NCBI GenBank assembly: GCA_964468725.1
Contig: CAYXVU010000029.1
Coordinates: 1 to 38,371 of the forward strand
DNA from: CAYXVU01 sp964468725
Lineage (GTDB): Bacteria; Acidobacteriota; Blastocatellia; UBA7656
Reading direction: 5' to 3'
DNA: 38,371 bases
Shown: one piece after another, positions 23,343 to 31,067 of the stretch
Layout: each line of letters opens with the position of its first letter
How positions within the stretch are numbered: position 1 is the first letter of the stretch
Notes under the pieces: model-generated
Told to the model about the DNA's origin: nothing
What the model saw: only the letters and a program-made list of their open reading frames with translations
The model's database searches: none
Position numbers and translations under genes: made by a program

Positions 23343-25037
23343 ATGAGCAGCGAGAAAGACCTGCAAGCGACCGAACAGGCGAAAGAGCTAGCCGAGCGCG
23401 CCGCTCAGGCTCAACATACTCTGGCGGCCTTTTCTCAAGAGAAGGTTGACGCCATCCTCGCTGTTATGGCGCGTGCCGCATATGAGGAGAGTATGCGGCT
23501 TGGTGAGATGGCGCATCAGGAGACCGGTTTCGGCATTCCGGCAGATAAAGCCGTCAAAAATCGCTTCTCTGCGCAGACGATTCACAACTTCATCAAGCCG
23601 ATGCGAACTGTCGGCATCATCCGTCAGACCGAGACGATCATCGAAGTCGCGTCGCCGCGCGGTGTGGTAGCTGCCATTATTCCTTCGACCAATCCAACGT
23701 CAACCGCCATCTTCAAAATTCTCATCGCCATCAAAGCCCGCGATGCTGTTGTCCTCAGCCCGCATCCTTCGGCAGTCAACTGTATCAATGAAACTGTCCG
23801 CATCATGCGCGAAGCGGGCGAAGCCGCAGGGCTACCTGCGGGGGCGATTGGCTGTATGTCTGTCGCTACGATTGCCGGAACGCAAGAGTTGATGAAGCAC
23901 AAACACACGGCAGTAATTTTGGCGACCGGCGGCATTGGGTTAGTGCGCGCTGCCTACTCATCGGGCAAGCCTGCGTTCGGCGTCGGGCCGGGCAATGTAC
24001 CGGCTCTGATCGAACGCTCGGCAAACGTACCAAAGGCCGTGCGCGACATTTTAACCGGAACCTGTTTCGACAACGGCACGATCTGCTCGTCGGAACAAGC
24101 CATCGTAACGGAACGCGCGATTGATGCGCAGGTGCGGGAATCGCTGATCCGCGAAGGCGCAGTCTTTCTCGATAAGGAGCAGCAGGAGGCCCTGATCAAA
24201 GTGGTCAGCACTCAGACCAACACCTTGAATGCAAAGATCGTCGGCAAAAGCCCGAAGGTGATTGCTGAGATGGCTGGCCTCACGGTGCCGGATAAGACGC
24301 GAGTGCTGGTTTTCGAATTGCAAGGAGTCGGACGCGATTACCCGCTCTCTATGGAGAAACTGTCACCTTTGCTAGCTTATTATGTTGTGGATAATGTGGA
24401 GCAAGGGTGCGAACGATGTGCTCAGATTCTCCGCTATGGCGGAATGGGGCATACCGCATCCGTACATACGGCCAGCCGCGAAGCCGCACAGACTTATGGA
24501 ACCTTGATGCCGGTTTCCCGCGTCATCGTCAATAGTCCGTCCACTCACGGCGCAATCGGTTTTACTACTGACCTTGAACCTTCGATGACGCTGGGCTGCG
24601 GTTCATGGGGCGGAAACGTAACCTCGGACAATATCTCACCCCGCCACTTGATTGATGTGAAGCGTATAGCATTTGAGACTAAACCCATCAATAAGCTGGA
24701 ATCGCTGACTCCTTCGAAATCGCCCGGCGCGGTTGTCGGTCAAGTTGATCGCGCTGCCATCGCCGCACTTGTTGATCGGTTTTTGGCCGAACGCAAAGGG
24801 CAATTGCCGAACGTTCATGCTGCCCCGCCAGCGCCATCGGTCAACCCGCCTCCAGAGCAGGCGAATGCCGCGCCACCGGCCTCTCCGCCACCCCGCCGGA
24901 TTTATGATTTCGTTTGCGAGGCGGATGTAAGACAGGCAGTTGCGGCACAGGAAAAGATTTATATCAACCACAAGACGATCATCACTCCTGCCGCGCGCGA
25001 CCTCGGCGACGAGCGCGATGTGTTTGTACGCGTTTGA
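23343..25037 (+). CDS. CoA-acylating aldehyde dehydrogenase with C-terminal microcompartment-type extension
   Basis: 564 residues from ATG 23343 (a TTG at 23322 in frame is less likely; no strong ribosome site). Residues 1-445 are an acylating aldehyde dehydrogenase: IPSTNPTSTAIFK, ATGGIGLVRAAYSSGKPA, GVGPGNVPALIERSA and the active site FDNGTICSSEQA with catalytic Cys248. This pattern is nearest to AdhE-N/SauS-like enzymes, which convert an aldehyde plus CoA and NAD+ to acyl-CoA. About 120 further residues follow: a helix (VDRAAIAALVDRFLAERKG, 468-486) like microcompartment targeting peptides, a Pro/Ala linker (488-517), and a small domain (518-564) with VCEADVRQAV and TIITPAARDLG, a motif also seen near the N-termini of EutQ and EutT. 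It is thus probably packaged in a BMC shell. Confidence 0.92.
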   Translation: MSSEKDLQATEQAKELAERAAQAQHTLAAFSQEKVDAILAVMARAAYEESMRLGEMAHQETGFGIPADKAVKNRFSAQTIHNFIKPMRTVGIIRQTETIIEVASPRGVVAAIIPSTNPTSTAIFKILIAIKARDAVVLSPHPSAVNCINETVRIMREAGEAAGLPAGAIGCMSVATIAGTQELMKHKHTAVILATGGIGLVRAAYSSGKPAFGVGPGNVPALIERSANVPKAVRDILTGTCFDNGTICSSEQAIVTERAIDAQVRESLIREGAVFLDKEQQEALIKVVSTQTNTLNAKIVGKSPKVIAEMAGLTVPDKTRVLVFELQGVGRDYPLSMEKLSPLLAYYVVDNVEQGCERCAQILRYGGMGHTASVHTASREAAQTYGTLMPVSRVIVNSPSTHGAIGFTTDLEPSMTLGCGSWGGNVTSDNISPRHLIDVKRIAFETKPINKLESLTPSKSPGAVVGQVDRAAIAALVDRFLAERKGQLPNVHAAPPAPSVNPPPEQANAAPPASPPPRRIYDFVCEADVRQAVAAQEKIYINHKTIITPAARDLGDERDVFVRV

Positions 25038-25081
25038 ACCCGCAGAGCGTTCCCCAGCAGTGCCAGTAGACGAGGCCGAAA

Positions 25082-26050
25082 ATGTTCGATACTTTGGTGT
25101 TGGATCGCTCCACACGAATCTTCACACGAATCTCCGATCCGGAAGAGATCAGTAGCTATTGCGAAACGGAAGAGAATATCATCTGGGTCGATATTCTTAC
25201 GCCGACCGATCAGGACTTCGAATACCTCGCCAAAGAATTCGGCTTTCATCCCTTAGCGATTGAGGACTGCCGCAACGAGCATCAACGACCCAAAGTGGAC
25301 GAGTATCAGGGCTATTACTTCATCGTTTTGTATGAAGCAGAGTTGGCGGAGGATCAGTATCTCGAACTGCGCGAGTTGAATATCTTTCTCGGCAAAAACT
25401 ATGTCGTCACCGTTCATAGCCAACCGATTCGCGCGACCCTAGCTGCCGAAAAGTTATGGCGTGATTGGAGCGACTTAGCCGAACGGGGCACGGGTTTGTT
25501 GGCCTATTTACTAATTGATCCGATTGTGGATGCTTACATGCCGTTGCTGGATCAGTTGTCGGATAAGATGGACGACTTGGAAGATTTGATCTTCGCCGAT
25601 TTTCAACCGGAGACCATCGAAGAGATTTTTCGCATCAAGAAGCAACTGCTCTTTTTGCGCCGCTCAATCACCCCGCTGCGCGATGTGTTTAATACCTTGC
25701 TGAGGCGCGAACAGCCGATCTTTTCGCGCGAGACGACCATGTATTTTCAAGATGTCTTCGATCATCTGATTCGAGTAACCGAGACGATTGACACGTTGCG
25801 CGACATGCTAGGCTCGACGATGGACGCCTATCTGTCGGTGTCGAGCAATCGGATGAACATCGTCATGAAGCGATTGACGGTGATTTCGACGATCTTAATG
25901 TCTGTGACCTTAGTGGCAGGAATTTATGGCATGAACTTCGAGTTGATGCCGGAATTGAAATGGCGATTCGGATATGTGGGGGCGTTGGCTTCGATGTTAG
26001 CCATCGCCCTTGCCATCTACTGGTACTTTCGTAAAATCAAGTGGCTATGA
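25082..26050 (+). CDS. corA: CorA-family magnesium/divalent cation transporter
   Basis: 322 residues, normal length. A large cytoplasmic N-terminal domain contains FHPLAIEDCRNEHQRPKVDE (about 56-75), a conserved CorA region, and the long helix leading to the membrane. Two C-terminal transmembrane helices follow (about 266-285 and 297-316), with the signature loop YGMNF (GMN at 283-285) that forms the Mg2+ selectivity site, and a basic terminus RKIKWL. CorA pentamers move Mg2+, Co2+ or Ni2+ across the inner membrane. It starts 44 bp after the aldehyde dehydrogenase and its stop overlaps the next start as ATGA, so it is in the same operon. The link to the microcompartment is positional only. 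Confidence 0.95.
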   Translation: MFDTLVLDRSTRIFTRISDPEEISSYCETEENIIWVDILTPTDQDFEYLAKEFGFHPLAIEDCRNEHQRPKVDEYQGYYFIVLYEAELAEDQYLELRELNIFLGKNYVVTVHSQPIRATLAAEKLWRDWSDLAERGTGLLAYLLIDPIVDAYMPLLDQLSDKMDDLEDLIFADFQPETIEEIFRIKKQLLFLRRSITPLRDVFNTLLRREQPIFSRETTMYFQDVFDHLIRVTETIDTLRDMLGSTMDAYLSVSSNRMNIVMKRLTVISTILMSVTLVAGIYGMNFELMPELKWRFGYVGALASMLAIALAIYWYFRKIKWL

Positions 26051-26343
26051 ATGAGCAACGCCTACCGACCCGACGTCGCATGCGAGATGCCGTTTCGCGC
26101 GCTACGGCTCGATTGAGGCCGCAAGTAAAAGCGACTGTAGAAGAATTCCCCGATGACAAGCCGCTCACGCCCGGAGTCATTCGCGCGACGACCGAAACTC
26201 TGAAAATCCCTGACAATTTGCGTGCTATCGAAGATAAAGGCGGTAGCTCGCAAACCAACTGGGTCTTCATCTTTATTGTGGGACTCGCCTTGCTGTTTAT
26301 CGCCTTCATTGCCTGGTTAGTGGCAAATGAGCCGACCAAATAG
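26047..26343 (+). CDS. Small membrane protein coupled to CorA, unknown function
   Basis: 98 residues from ATG 26047, overlapping the CorA stop in the four-base ATGA; an in-frame GTG at 26041 is an alternative. The N-terminal 75 residues are basic then mixed, with RRRMRDAVSRATARLRP, and lack a signal peptide; one C-terminal transmembrane helix (about 73-92, VFIFIVGLALLFIAFIAW) gives an N-in tail-anchored topology. Translational coupling to CorA suggests an accessory subunit or regulator of the channel, but no family is recognised. A strong hairpin follows the stop by 2 bases. Confidence 0.75.
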   Translation: MNEQRLPTRRRMRDAVSRATARLRPQVKATVEEFPDDKPLTPGVIRATTETLKIPDNLRAIEDKGGSSQTNWVFIFIVGLALLFIAFIAWLVANEPTK

Positions 26344-26345
26344 TA

Positions 26346-26374
26346 AAGCCCTGCTAAGAATTTGAGCAGGGCTT
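26346..26374. terminator. Hairpin terminator between convergent operons
   Basis: AAGCCCTGCT, 9-nt loop, AGCAGGGCTT: a perfect 10-bp stem between the end of the BMC/CorA operon (26343) and the end of the VWA gene (26403). There is no long U-run on either side, so termination may be partly factor-dependent; the symmetric position suggests use in both directions. Confidence 0.7.
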
Positions 26375-26402
26375 CAGCCATCTTACTCGTTATGACAACG
26401 AA

Positions 26403-27458
26403 TCAGTTTTTCGGCACGCTGGCTGCGCTACCATCTTTGGGTGCTGTATAGCCGTTGCGAGTGCGTGCAACCAATTTTCGATTCGGCGCATTGACTTGAA
26501 CCTTCACCGCGCGAAACGTGCCATCGCGGCTGGTGTTAGTCGGATAATAGCCAATGGAGTATTGGGTTCTCAGGTCAATCGAAATTTGTTTGGCGATGTC
26601 ATGAATCTGTGCCAATTCAGTCGGAAAGAAAGCTTTGCCACCGGTCTCTGAGGCCAGTTTATTGAGCAGGCTTTCGGCTTTGCCTTTTTCGCTGCTCTTA
26701 AATAGCCCTTTCTCTTTTGACAGATCGTTGGTGAAACCTACCAAATAGACCTGCACGTCCAATTCGCGCAAATGATCTACGACTTCATCGAATTTGTAAT
26801 AGCTATCTTTATCCAGTCCATCGGTGACCACCAAAACGGCTTTGCGGCGGTTCTTCCCCTCTTTATTGGCATAGTCAGCGCCGAGATAGAGGGCGTCGAG
26901 CATGGCAGTTTGGCGTGAGGCGATTAAGCCATTGAGCGTATCAACGACATCATTAATATCGGTGGTGAATTCGGTGAGGAGTTCCGGTTGATCTTTAAAT
27001 TCAACAACCGCGATCTCATCCGACTTGCGACTCTCTTTAACCAGACTCGAACAAGCTTTGATGACGCTATCAATTTTTGCGCGCATCGAACCGGAGGTAT
27101 CAATGGCCAAAACGACCGAAACCGGCACTTCATCGCGGCTGAAGAATTCGATCTTTTGCGGCTGTTTGTCTTCGGTAACCGCGAATTGATCTTGCTTCAA
27201 GTCCATCACCGGCTGATTGTTCGGATCAAGCACGTTGACGTCCAAAATAACCAGATCGGTGTTGAGTTTGAGCACTGTATCGTCATCACTCTTCTCCTCA
27301 TCCGGCTTCTTCTTCTTGTCATCTTGAACTTTGGGTTGCTCTTTTTGCTGAGCGCCTTCGCTGTTGGCTCGTGTGGCGACTGTTGAGGTGGTGGTGAAAA
27401 GGCTGAGCAATGCGAGGCTCGCAAGCAAGGTTGCGCATCTACCTTTGGCACATCTCAT
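26403..27458 (-). CDS. VWFA-related Acidobacteria-type exported protein (second of tandem pair)
   Basis: 351 residues. A cleavable or anchoring N-terminal hydrophobic segment (9-29) precedes a charged Lys/Asp/Glu-rich linker (36-60), a strand-rich region LKLNTDLVILDVNVLDPNN, and a von Willebrand factor A domain with the full MIDAS start DTSGS (120-124), the Thr in ASRQTAMLDAL and the Asp in VVTDGLD. The C-terminal part has QYSIGYYPTN and VKVQVNAPNRKLVARTRNGY, typical of the VWFA-related family abundant in Acidobacteria. MIDAS domains bind protein ligands through a divalent metal, so this may act in surface adhesion or complex assembly. Its ligand is unknown. It follows its paralogue at 27667-28707. 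Confidence 0.92.
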   Translation of the reverse strand: MRCAKGRCATLLASLALLSLFTTTSTVATRANSEGAQQKEQPKVQDDKKKKPDEEKSDDDTVLKLNTDLVILDVNVLDPNNQPVMDLKQDQFAVTEDKQPQKIEFFSRDEVPVSVVLAIDTSGSMRAKIDSVIKACSSLVKESRKSDEIAVVEFKDQPELLTEFTTDINDVVDTLNGLIASRQTAMLDALYLGADYANKEGKNRRKAVLVVTDGLDKDSYYKFDEVVDHLRELDVQVYLVGFTNDLSKEKGLFKSSEKGKAESLLNKLASETGGKAFFPTELAQIHDIAKQISIDLRTQYSIGYYPTNTSRDGTFRAVKVQVNAPNRKLVARTRNGYTAPKDGSAASVPKN

Positions 27459-27666
27459 AATCTGTTTTACTCCCGTGCTCTGATTTTGACACTTTGAAGC
27501 CGGATGCCGCTAGTCCAAATTTGCTTTGGGGCTGATCGGACATCAGGCTTTGTGATGCGCGGATGGTTTGCATCCGTTGCCGAAAGAACGAAATCGAGAG
27601 GCAGGTTTGCGGGAGAACTTCGTCGCGTTCGCCAAGTCGTCGGATTAGGTCTATCCGTTCGTTGCG

Positions 27667-28707
27667 TCATTTACGAAATGACTGGTAGCCGTCTTTGTAG
27701 GAAAGCGACAAGCGCCCCAGCCCTTTCGGGGGATTTACTTTGATTTGCACCTTATGCCACTTCGAATCGCTCTCGACATTGGAAGGATAAAAGCCAATCG
27801 AGTATTGGTGACGCAATTCGAGCGCGATGCGGGTGCAAATCTCCACCAATTCGGGTTCGTTATAGGCGCTGGGGAAGAAGGCTCGTCCGCCGGTCATACG
27901 GGTCATCTCTTCGAGCAATGACCGCCCGAAGCCGGAGAGCGAGTCGGAAGCCGGGTCGGTGATGCCGATGGCATAGACTTGCACATCGGCTTCTTTGACG
28001 CGATTGCGAAGCTCTTTGTAGGTGTATCGGCTGCTATTATCTTGACCGTCTGAGATGATTAGAAGGGCACGCTTGTTGTGTCGTCCCTGTGCGACCTTTT
28101 CAACCGCCAGATAGGCGGCGTCGTAGAGCGCCGTGTTGCCTTTCGGCTGCACAAACATCAAGTGCCCCATCACGCGTTCCCCTGAAGTGGTGAAGTCTTG
28201 TACCAGTTTGGCGCGGTCATTGAAGCCGATGAGAAAGAAGTCGTCATCTTCGTGCGAGGTTTCGATAAAGCGGCGCAGGGCGCGCACGGAGCGCGTGATC
28301 CGTTCTTTCATCGACCCCGATACATCGTAGACGATGCCCAAGGTGATTGGGGCATCGGCATCGGAGAAGTGAGCAATCTGTTGTTTGACCTTATTGTCAA
28401 AGACTTCAAAATCGTCTTGCCGGAGTCCGGTTACAAAACGTCCATAGGCATCGGTAACGCTGACGGTGACGCTCACCAGATTGGTTGGAATAATGATGCG
28501 GTCATCCTGTTTCGGGCGTTTGAGGTCATCGGTTTGAGCAGTCGCTTTTTTCTCGTCACTGGCCGGTGCATTGGGAGCGGGTTTGTTGGCGTCTGTTCCT
28601 TGTCCCGGTGCTCCGGTTTTGTCAATTTGTGAAAAGACAGAATTGACTGACGTCAGTGCCGTGGCCATTAGCATGACCAGGAAGACGCGAGCTAGGCGGT
28701 TTGTCAT
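27667..28707 (-). CDS. VWFA-related Acidobacteria-type exported protein (first of tandem pair)
   Basis: 346 residues from ATG 28707, preceded by GGGAGGTTGGGAG. Signal peptide to about residue 26, a Pro/Ala/Lys linker (30-70), then IIPTNLVSVTVSVTDAYGRF and a VWA domain with MIDAS DVSGS (128-132), a Thr in PKGNTALYDAAY and SDGQD. C-terminal QYSIGFYPSN and KVQIKVNPPKGLGRLSLSYK match the paralogue, which starts 208 bp downstream on the same strand. The two proteins share the whole layout, so they arose by duplication; whether they pair with each other is unknown. The 236 bp upstream holds no gene. Confidence 0.92.
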   Translation of the reverse strand: MTNRLARVFLVMLMATALTSVNSVFSQIDKTGAPGQGTDANKPAPNAPASDEKKATAQTDDLKRPKQDDRIIIPTNLVSVTVSVTDAYGRFVTGLRQDDFEVFDNKVKQQIAHFSDADAPITLGIVYDVSGSMKERITRSVRALRRFIETSHEDDDFFLIGFNDRAKLVQDFTTSGERVMGHLMFVQPKGNTALYDAAYLAVEKVAQGRHNKRALLIISDGQDNSSRYTYKELRNRVKEADVQVYAIGITDPASDSLSGFGRSLLEEMTRMTGGRAFFPSAYNEPELVEICTRIALELRHQYSIGFYPSNVESDSKWHKVQIKVNPPKGLGRLSLSYKDGYQSFRK

Positions 28708-28943
28708 CTCCCAACCTCCCGGATGATTTTTCTGCTCAAAGACGCTGACCGGCGGTTATCGTAGCCTGACGATTGGTTGCCGTTCGTGGTGACTAACTCT
28801 TGTTATTTGGGTCGCTTGAATACTAGCACGACTCATTTTGCAAGTCTATCTTTGAATGCTCCGCATTTTAATTCTTGCAGCAATGTTGCGGGTCAACGTT
28901 TATACTAACGCGAGTCTTAATTTGAAAAATGGGGTCGTTGATC

Positions 28944-30536
28944 TCAAGCAGGGGTAAGAGGGTTTCGACCAAACCATCTTGCACCTACAGGGTGACCCCC
29001 TTGACAAGGATGGGCGAACTCATCAGTCACCCGGTCGAGTCCGCGCGCTGCGCCAATGGCTTTCGACCCGGCTTCGCGGTAACGCTCGCTAACGCAAATG
29101 CCCCGGCGCGTGGCAATCGCAGCCCCAATGACGGGCGTCCCCGCGCCGGAACCAATGCTTTCGATAGCGGAACGGTGCGAATTGGCTTTGATGTCATAAG
29201 CCCACAATGTTCCGAGATCACGGATGCAGAGCCTGCCGTTTGCAATCACCGGATACGCAAACGCCCGCTCCGCATACTGCCCTGCCTGTTTCTTCTGCGG
29301 CTGGTGCGGTGGAGTGAACCGGCCCTTTTCGCGATAGGCTTCGTCGGTGGCCTCGACCAACACGAAATCTCCATTCTCTTTGTGAAGGTATAAATTCCCA
29401 TCGGCGTAGGCGACCGAACTCCGCCCGAAGTCTTCGACTTTCCATTTTACCTTCCCCGTGGTGAACTCCATTGCGACCAGTGTCTGAGTAGCCATTTCCA
29501 AGCCATAAAGGTAATCACCAACCAGCACCGCTCCACCGATGCCGTTCGGCAGGCCGCGCTCGAAATAGACTTGCTCGGCGGCGACTCCGCTGCCGTCTGG
29601 CTTCAAACGAACGAGTCCGCCTCCGACGGCAAGCGCGCCGCCGTACACATACCCATCACGAGCAATCGGCGAGAAATACTGCGCGGGCCCTTTGACCGCC
29701 TCCTTGTAGCGCCACAGGAACTTGCCGGTCTTTGCCTCAACTCCGACCAGTCCCTTGTTCAAACACTGCACGTACTGTTTGCGGCCGCCCCCGTGAACGA
29801 CAATGGCCGATGTATACTCTGCGGAATCGCCACCGGGGACCGCCGATTTCCAGATGACCGCGCCCGTCTTCTTGTTCAGCGCAACTATCGTGGCCTGTTT
29901 GCCACCCGGAGTTACGACAACGACATCCCCATCAACTAAGGGAGACTCTGCATAAGCCCATTCGCCCGGCTGGCCGCCGAACTCTTTGCGCAGACTCTTC
30001 TGCCAGCGAATCTTGCCAGTCATGGCCTCCATGCAGGCGAGATCGCCGTCCGAACCGAGCGCATAGAGGAAGTCTCCGTCTACGGTCGGCGTAGACCGGG
30101 CCTTTGCGTAAGGCGGGTCCTGATTCGGGTTGCCGACCTTGCCGACGCGCGTTGTCCAGATCGGTTTCCCATCTTCTGTTGAGAGAGCCTGAACAAACTC
30201 ATCTTCCATGCCGCGATTGCTCATCAGGTAAATGCGCGTTCCGACGACCGACGGCGTTGAAAAGCCGTCTCCGAGGTCGTTGACTTGCCAGCGCAGTTTC
30301 GGCCCGCCCGTCGGCCATTGTTTCAAGAGGCCGGTTTCTTGCGAGACGCCGTTGCGTTGCGGCCCACGCCACTGCGGCCAGTCCGAGAGCGGAACCCCCG
30401 CATTGACCACACTGACAATCGTCCTATTCGCGCCGATGCCCAGCACCAGCGTGAGTACGACCATCAAGGTAAAGCCGGACTGCTTCATCAATATTCGCGC
30501 GCCAAAGCGCCTGTTTTGCCACAAACTTGCGATCAT
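28944..30536 (-). CDS. Chimeric PQQ-type beta-propeller with ADOP-permease N-terminus and aberrant C-terminal tail
   Basis: 530 residues; ribosome site AGAGGAG five bases before ATG 30536. Residues 1-47 (LWQNRRFGARILMKQSGFTL then LTLVLGIGANRTIVSVVNA) match the start of acidobacterial ADOP/MacB-like permeases, including LGIGAN. Residues 52-451 are a PQQ-like propeller beginning DWPQWRGPQRNGVS, with blades such as EAMTGKIRWQKS and EFTTGKVKWKVED, ending at the usual GTLWAYDIKA. A tail of about 79 residues (452-530) rich in Gly, Arg and Ala follows, with no recognisable fold. An internal ATG at 30488 would give a simple signal peptide. The permease segment supplies a membrane anchor or export signal. 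Both ends therefore look rearranged. It lies 29 bp after a rhodanese gene. Confidence 0.88.
   Translation of the reverse strand: MIASLWQNRRFGARILMKQSGFTLMVVLTLVLGIGANRTIVSVVNAGVPLSDWPQWRGPQRNGVSQETGLLKQWPTGGPKLRWQVNDLGDGFSTPSVVGTRIYLMSNRGMEDEFVQALSTEDGKPIWTTRVGKVGNPNQDPPYAKARSTPTVDGDFLYALGSDGDLACMEAMTGKIRWQKSLRKEFGGQPGEWAYAESPLVDGDVVVVTPGGKQATIVALNKKTGAVIWKSAVPGGDSAEYTSAIVVHGGGRKQYVQCLNKGLVGVEAKTGKFLWRYKEAVKGPAQYFSPIARDGYVYGGALAVGGGLVRLKPDGSGVAAEQVYFERGLPNGIGGAVLVGDYLYGLEMATQTLVAMEFTTGKVKWKVEDFGRSSVAYADGNLYLHKENGDFVLVEATDEAYREKGRFTPPHQPQKKQAGQYAERAFAYPVIANGRLCIRDLGTLWAYDIKANSHRSAIESIGSGAGTPVIGAAIATRRGICVSERYREAGSKAIGAARGLDRVTDEFAHPCQGGHPVGARWFGRNPLTPA
28990..29032. repeat. Inverted repeat inside the 3' tail of the chimeric gene
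   Basis: GGGTGAC (28990-28996) and GTCACCC (29026-29032) flank 29 nt that hold a second small dyad (CCTT/AAGG). It lies in the C-terminal tail that is not part of the propeller and may mark residual mobile or structured DNA. Confidence 0.4.
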
Positions 30537-30565
30537 AAGACTCCTCTGATTAGTTTGGTGAAAGC

Positions 30566-30910
30566 TTACTCTCCACTTTCGGTCGGTAGCTTATTGGCAA
30601 GCCAGCCGCTGATACCTGCTGACATTACCTTTACCTTGCCATAACCCATTTGCTTCGCCCGGCGTGCCGCCTTGGGTGCCTTACTGCACATGGGGTTGGA
30701 GCAATAAAACACCAGGCTGGATTCTTTGTCTGGCGGTAGATCGTTGTGTGTGTAGTCTGCCGGAGCAAGATTCAAGGCGCCGGGAACGCGTGCCGTTATC
30801 CAGCTTTGCCGGGAGTTGGCATCTATGACCATCACCTGCTGCTGCTGTTGTATCAGTTGATGCAACTCCTCTGGTGAAATCGTCTTGAGCCCCATCAGTA
30901 ACGCAAACAT
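30566..30910 (-). CDS. Rhodanese-domain protein
   Basis: 114 residues, single rhodanese domain without signal peptide, preceded by CAGGAGG. SPEELHQLIQQQ leads into VMVIDANSRQSWITARVPGA, where Asp starts the usual D(A/V)R-type region, and the active-site loop is FYCSNPMCSKA with catalytic Cys70 (a second Cys at 75). The end has GYGKVKVMSAGISGW. Such proteins carry sulfane sulphur or act in sulphur transfer in the cytoplasm. CAG/CTG codon repetition gives the Gln run at 21-25. It precedes the chimeric propeller gene by 29 bp and follows the outer-membrane protein gene by 157 bp. Confidence 0.9.
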   Translation of the reverse strand: MFALLMGLKTISPEELHQLIQQQQQVMVIDANSRQSWITARVPGALNLAPADYTHNDLPPDKESSLVFYCSNPMCSKAPKAARRAKQMGYGKVKVMSAGISGWLANKLPTESGE

Positions 30911-31067
30911 GCTTCTTCCTCCTGCTGTTGAGATTAGCCGTCACTTCGCGTCTTGCTGTGTCAACGAGGCATCTGGGTTGGGGCTTGACACTCCCCTGCT
31001 CCCAACCAACTGCTCGCCAAACCGGATCAGGAACAAAAATGATCGCCTCTGTCTGCAACCAAACCTG

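Noticed and set aside
28930..29080. Hammerhead ribozyme: minus strand has CTGATGAG, a later CGAAAC and GGGTC/ACCC that could be stem III.
   Set aside because: Stem I cannot form next to the core (G opposite A and further mismatches) and stem II has only a short interrupted pairing; the pieces also lie in an open reading frame.
30830..30862. Run of CTG/TTG triplets as a microsatellite or CRISPR-like repeat.
   Set aside because: It encodes the Gln run of the rhodanese; no spacer structure.
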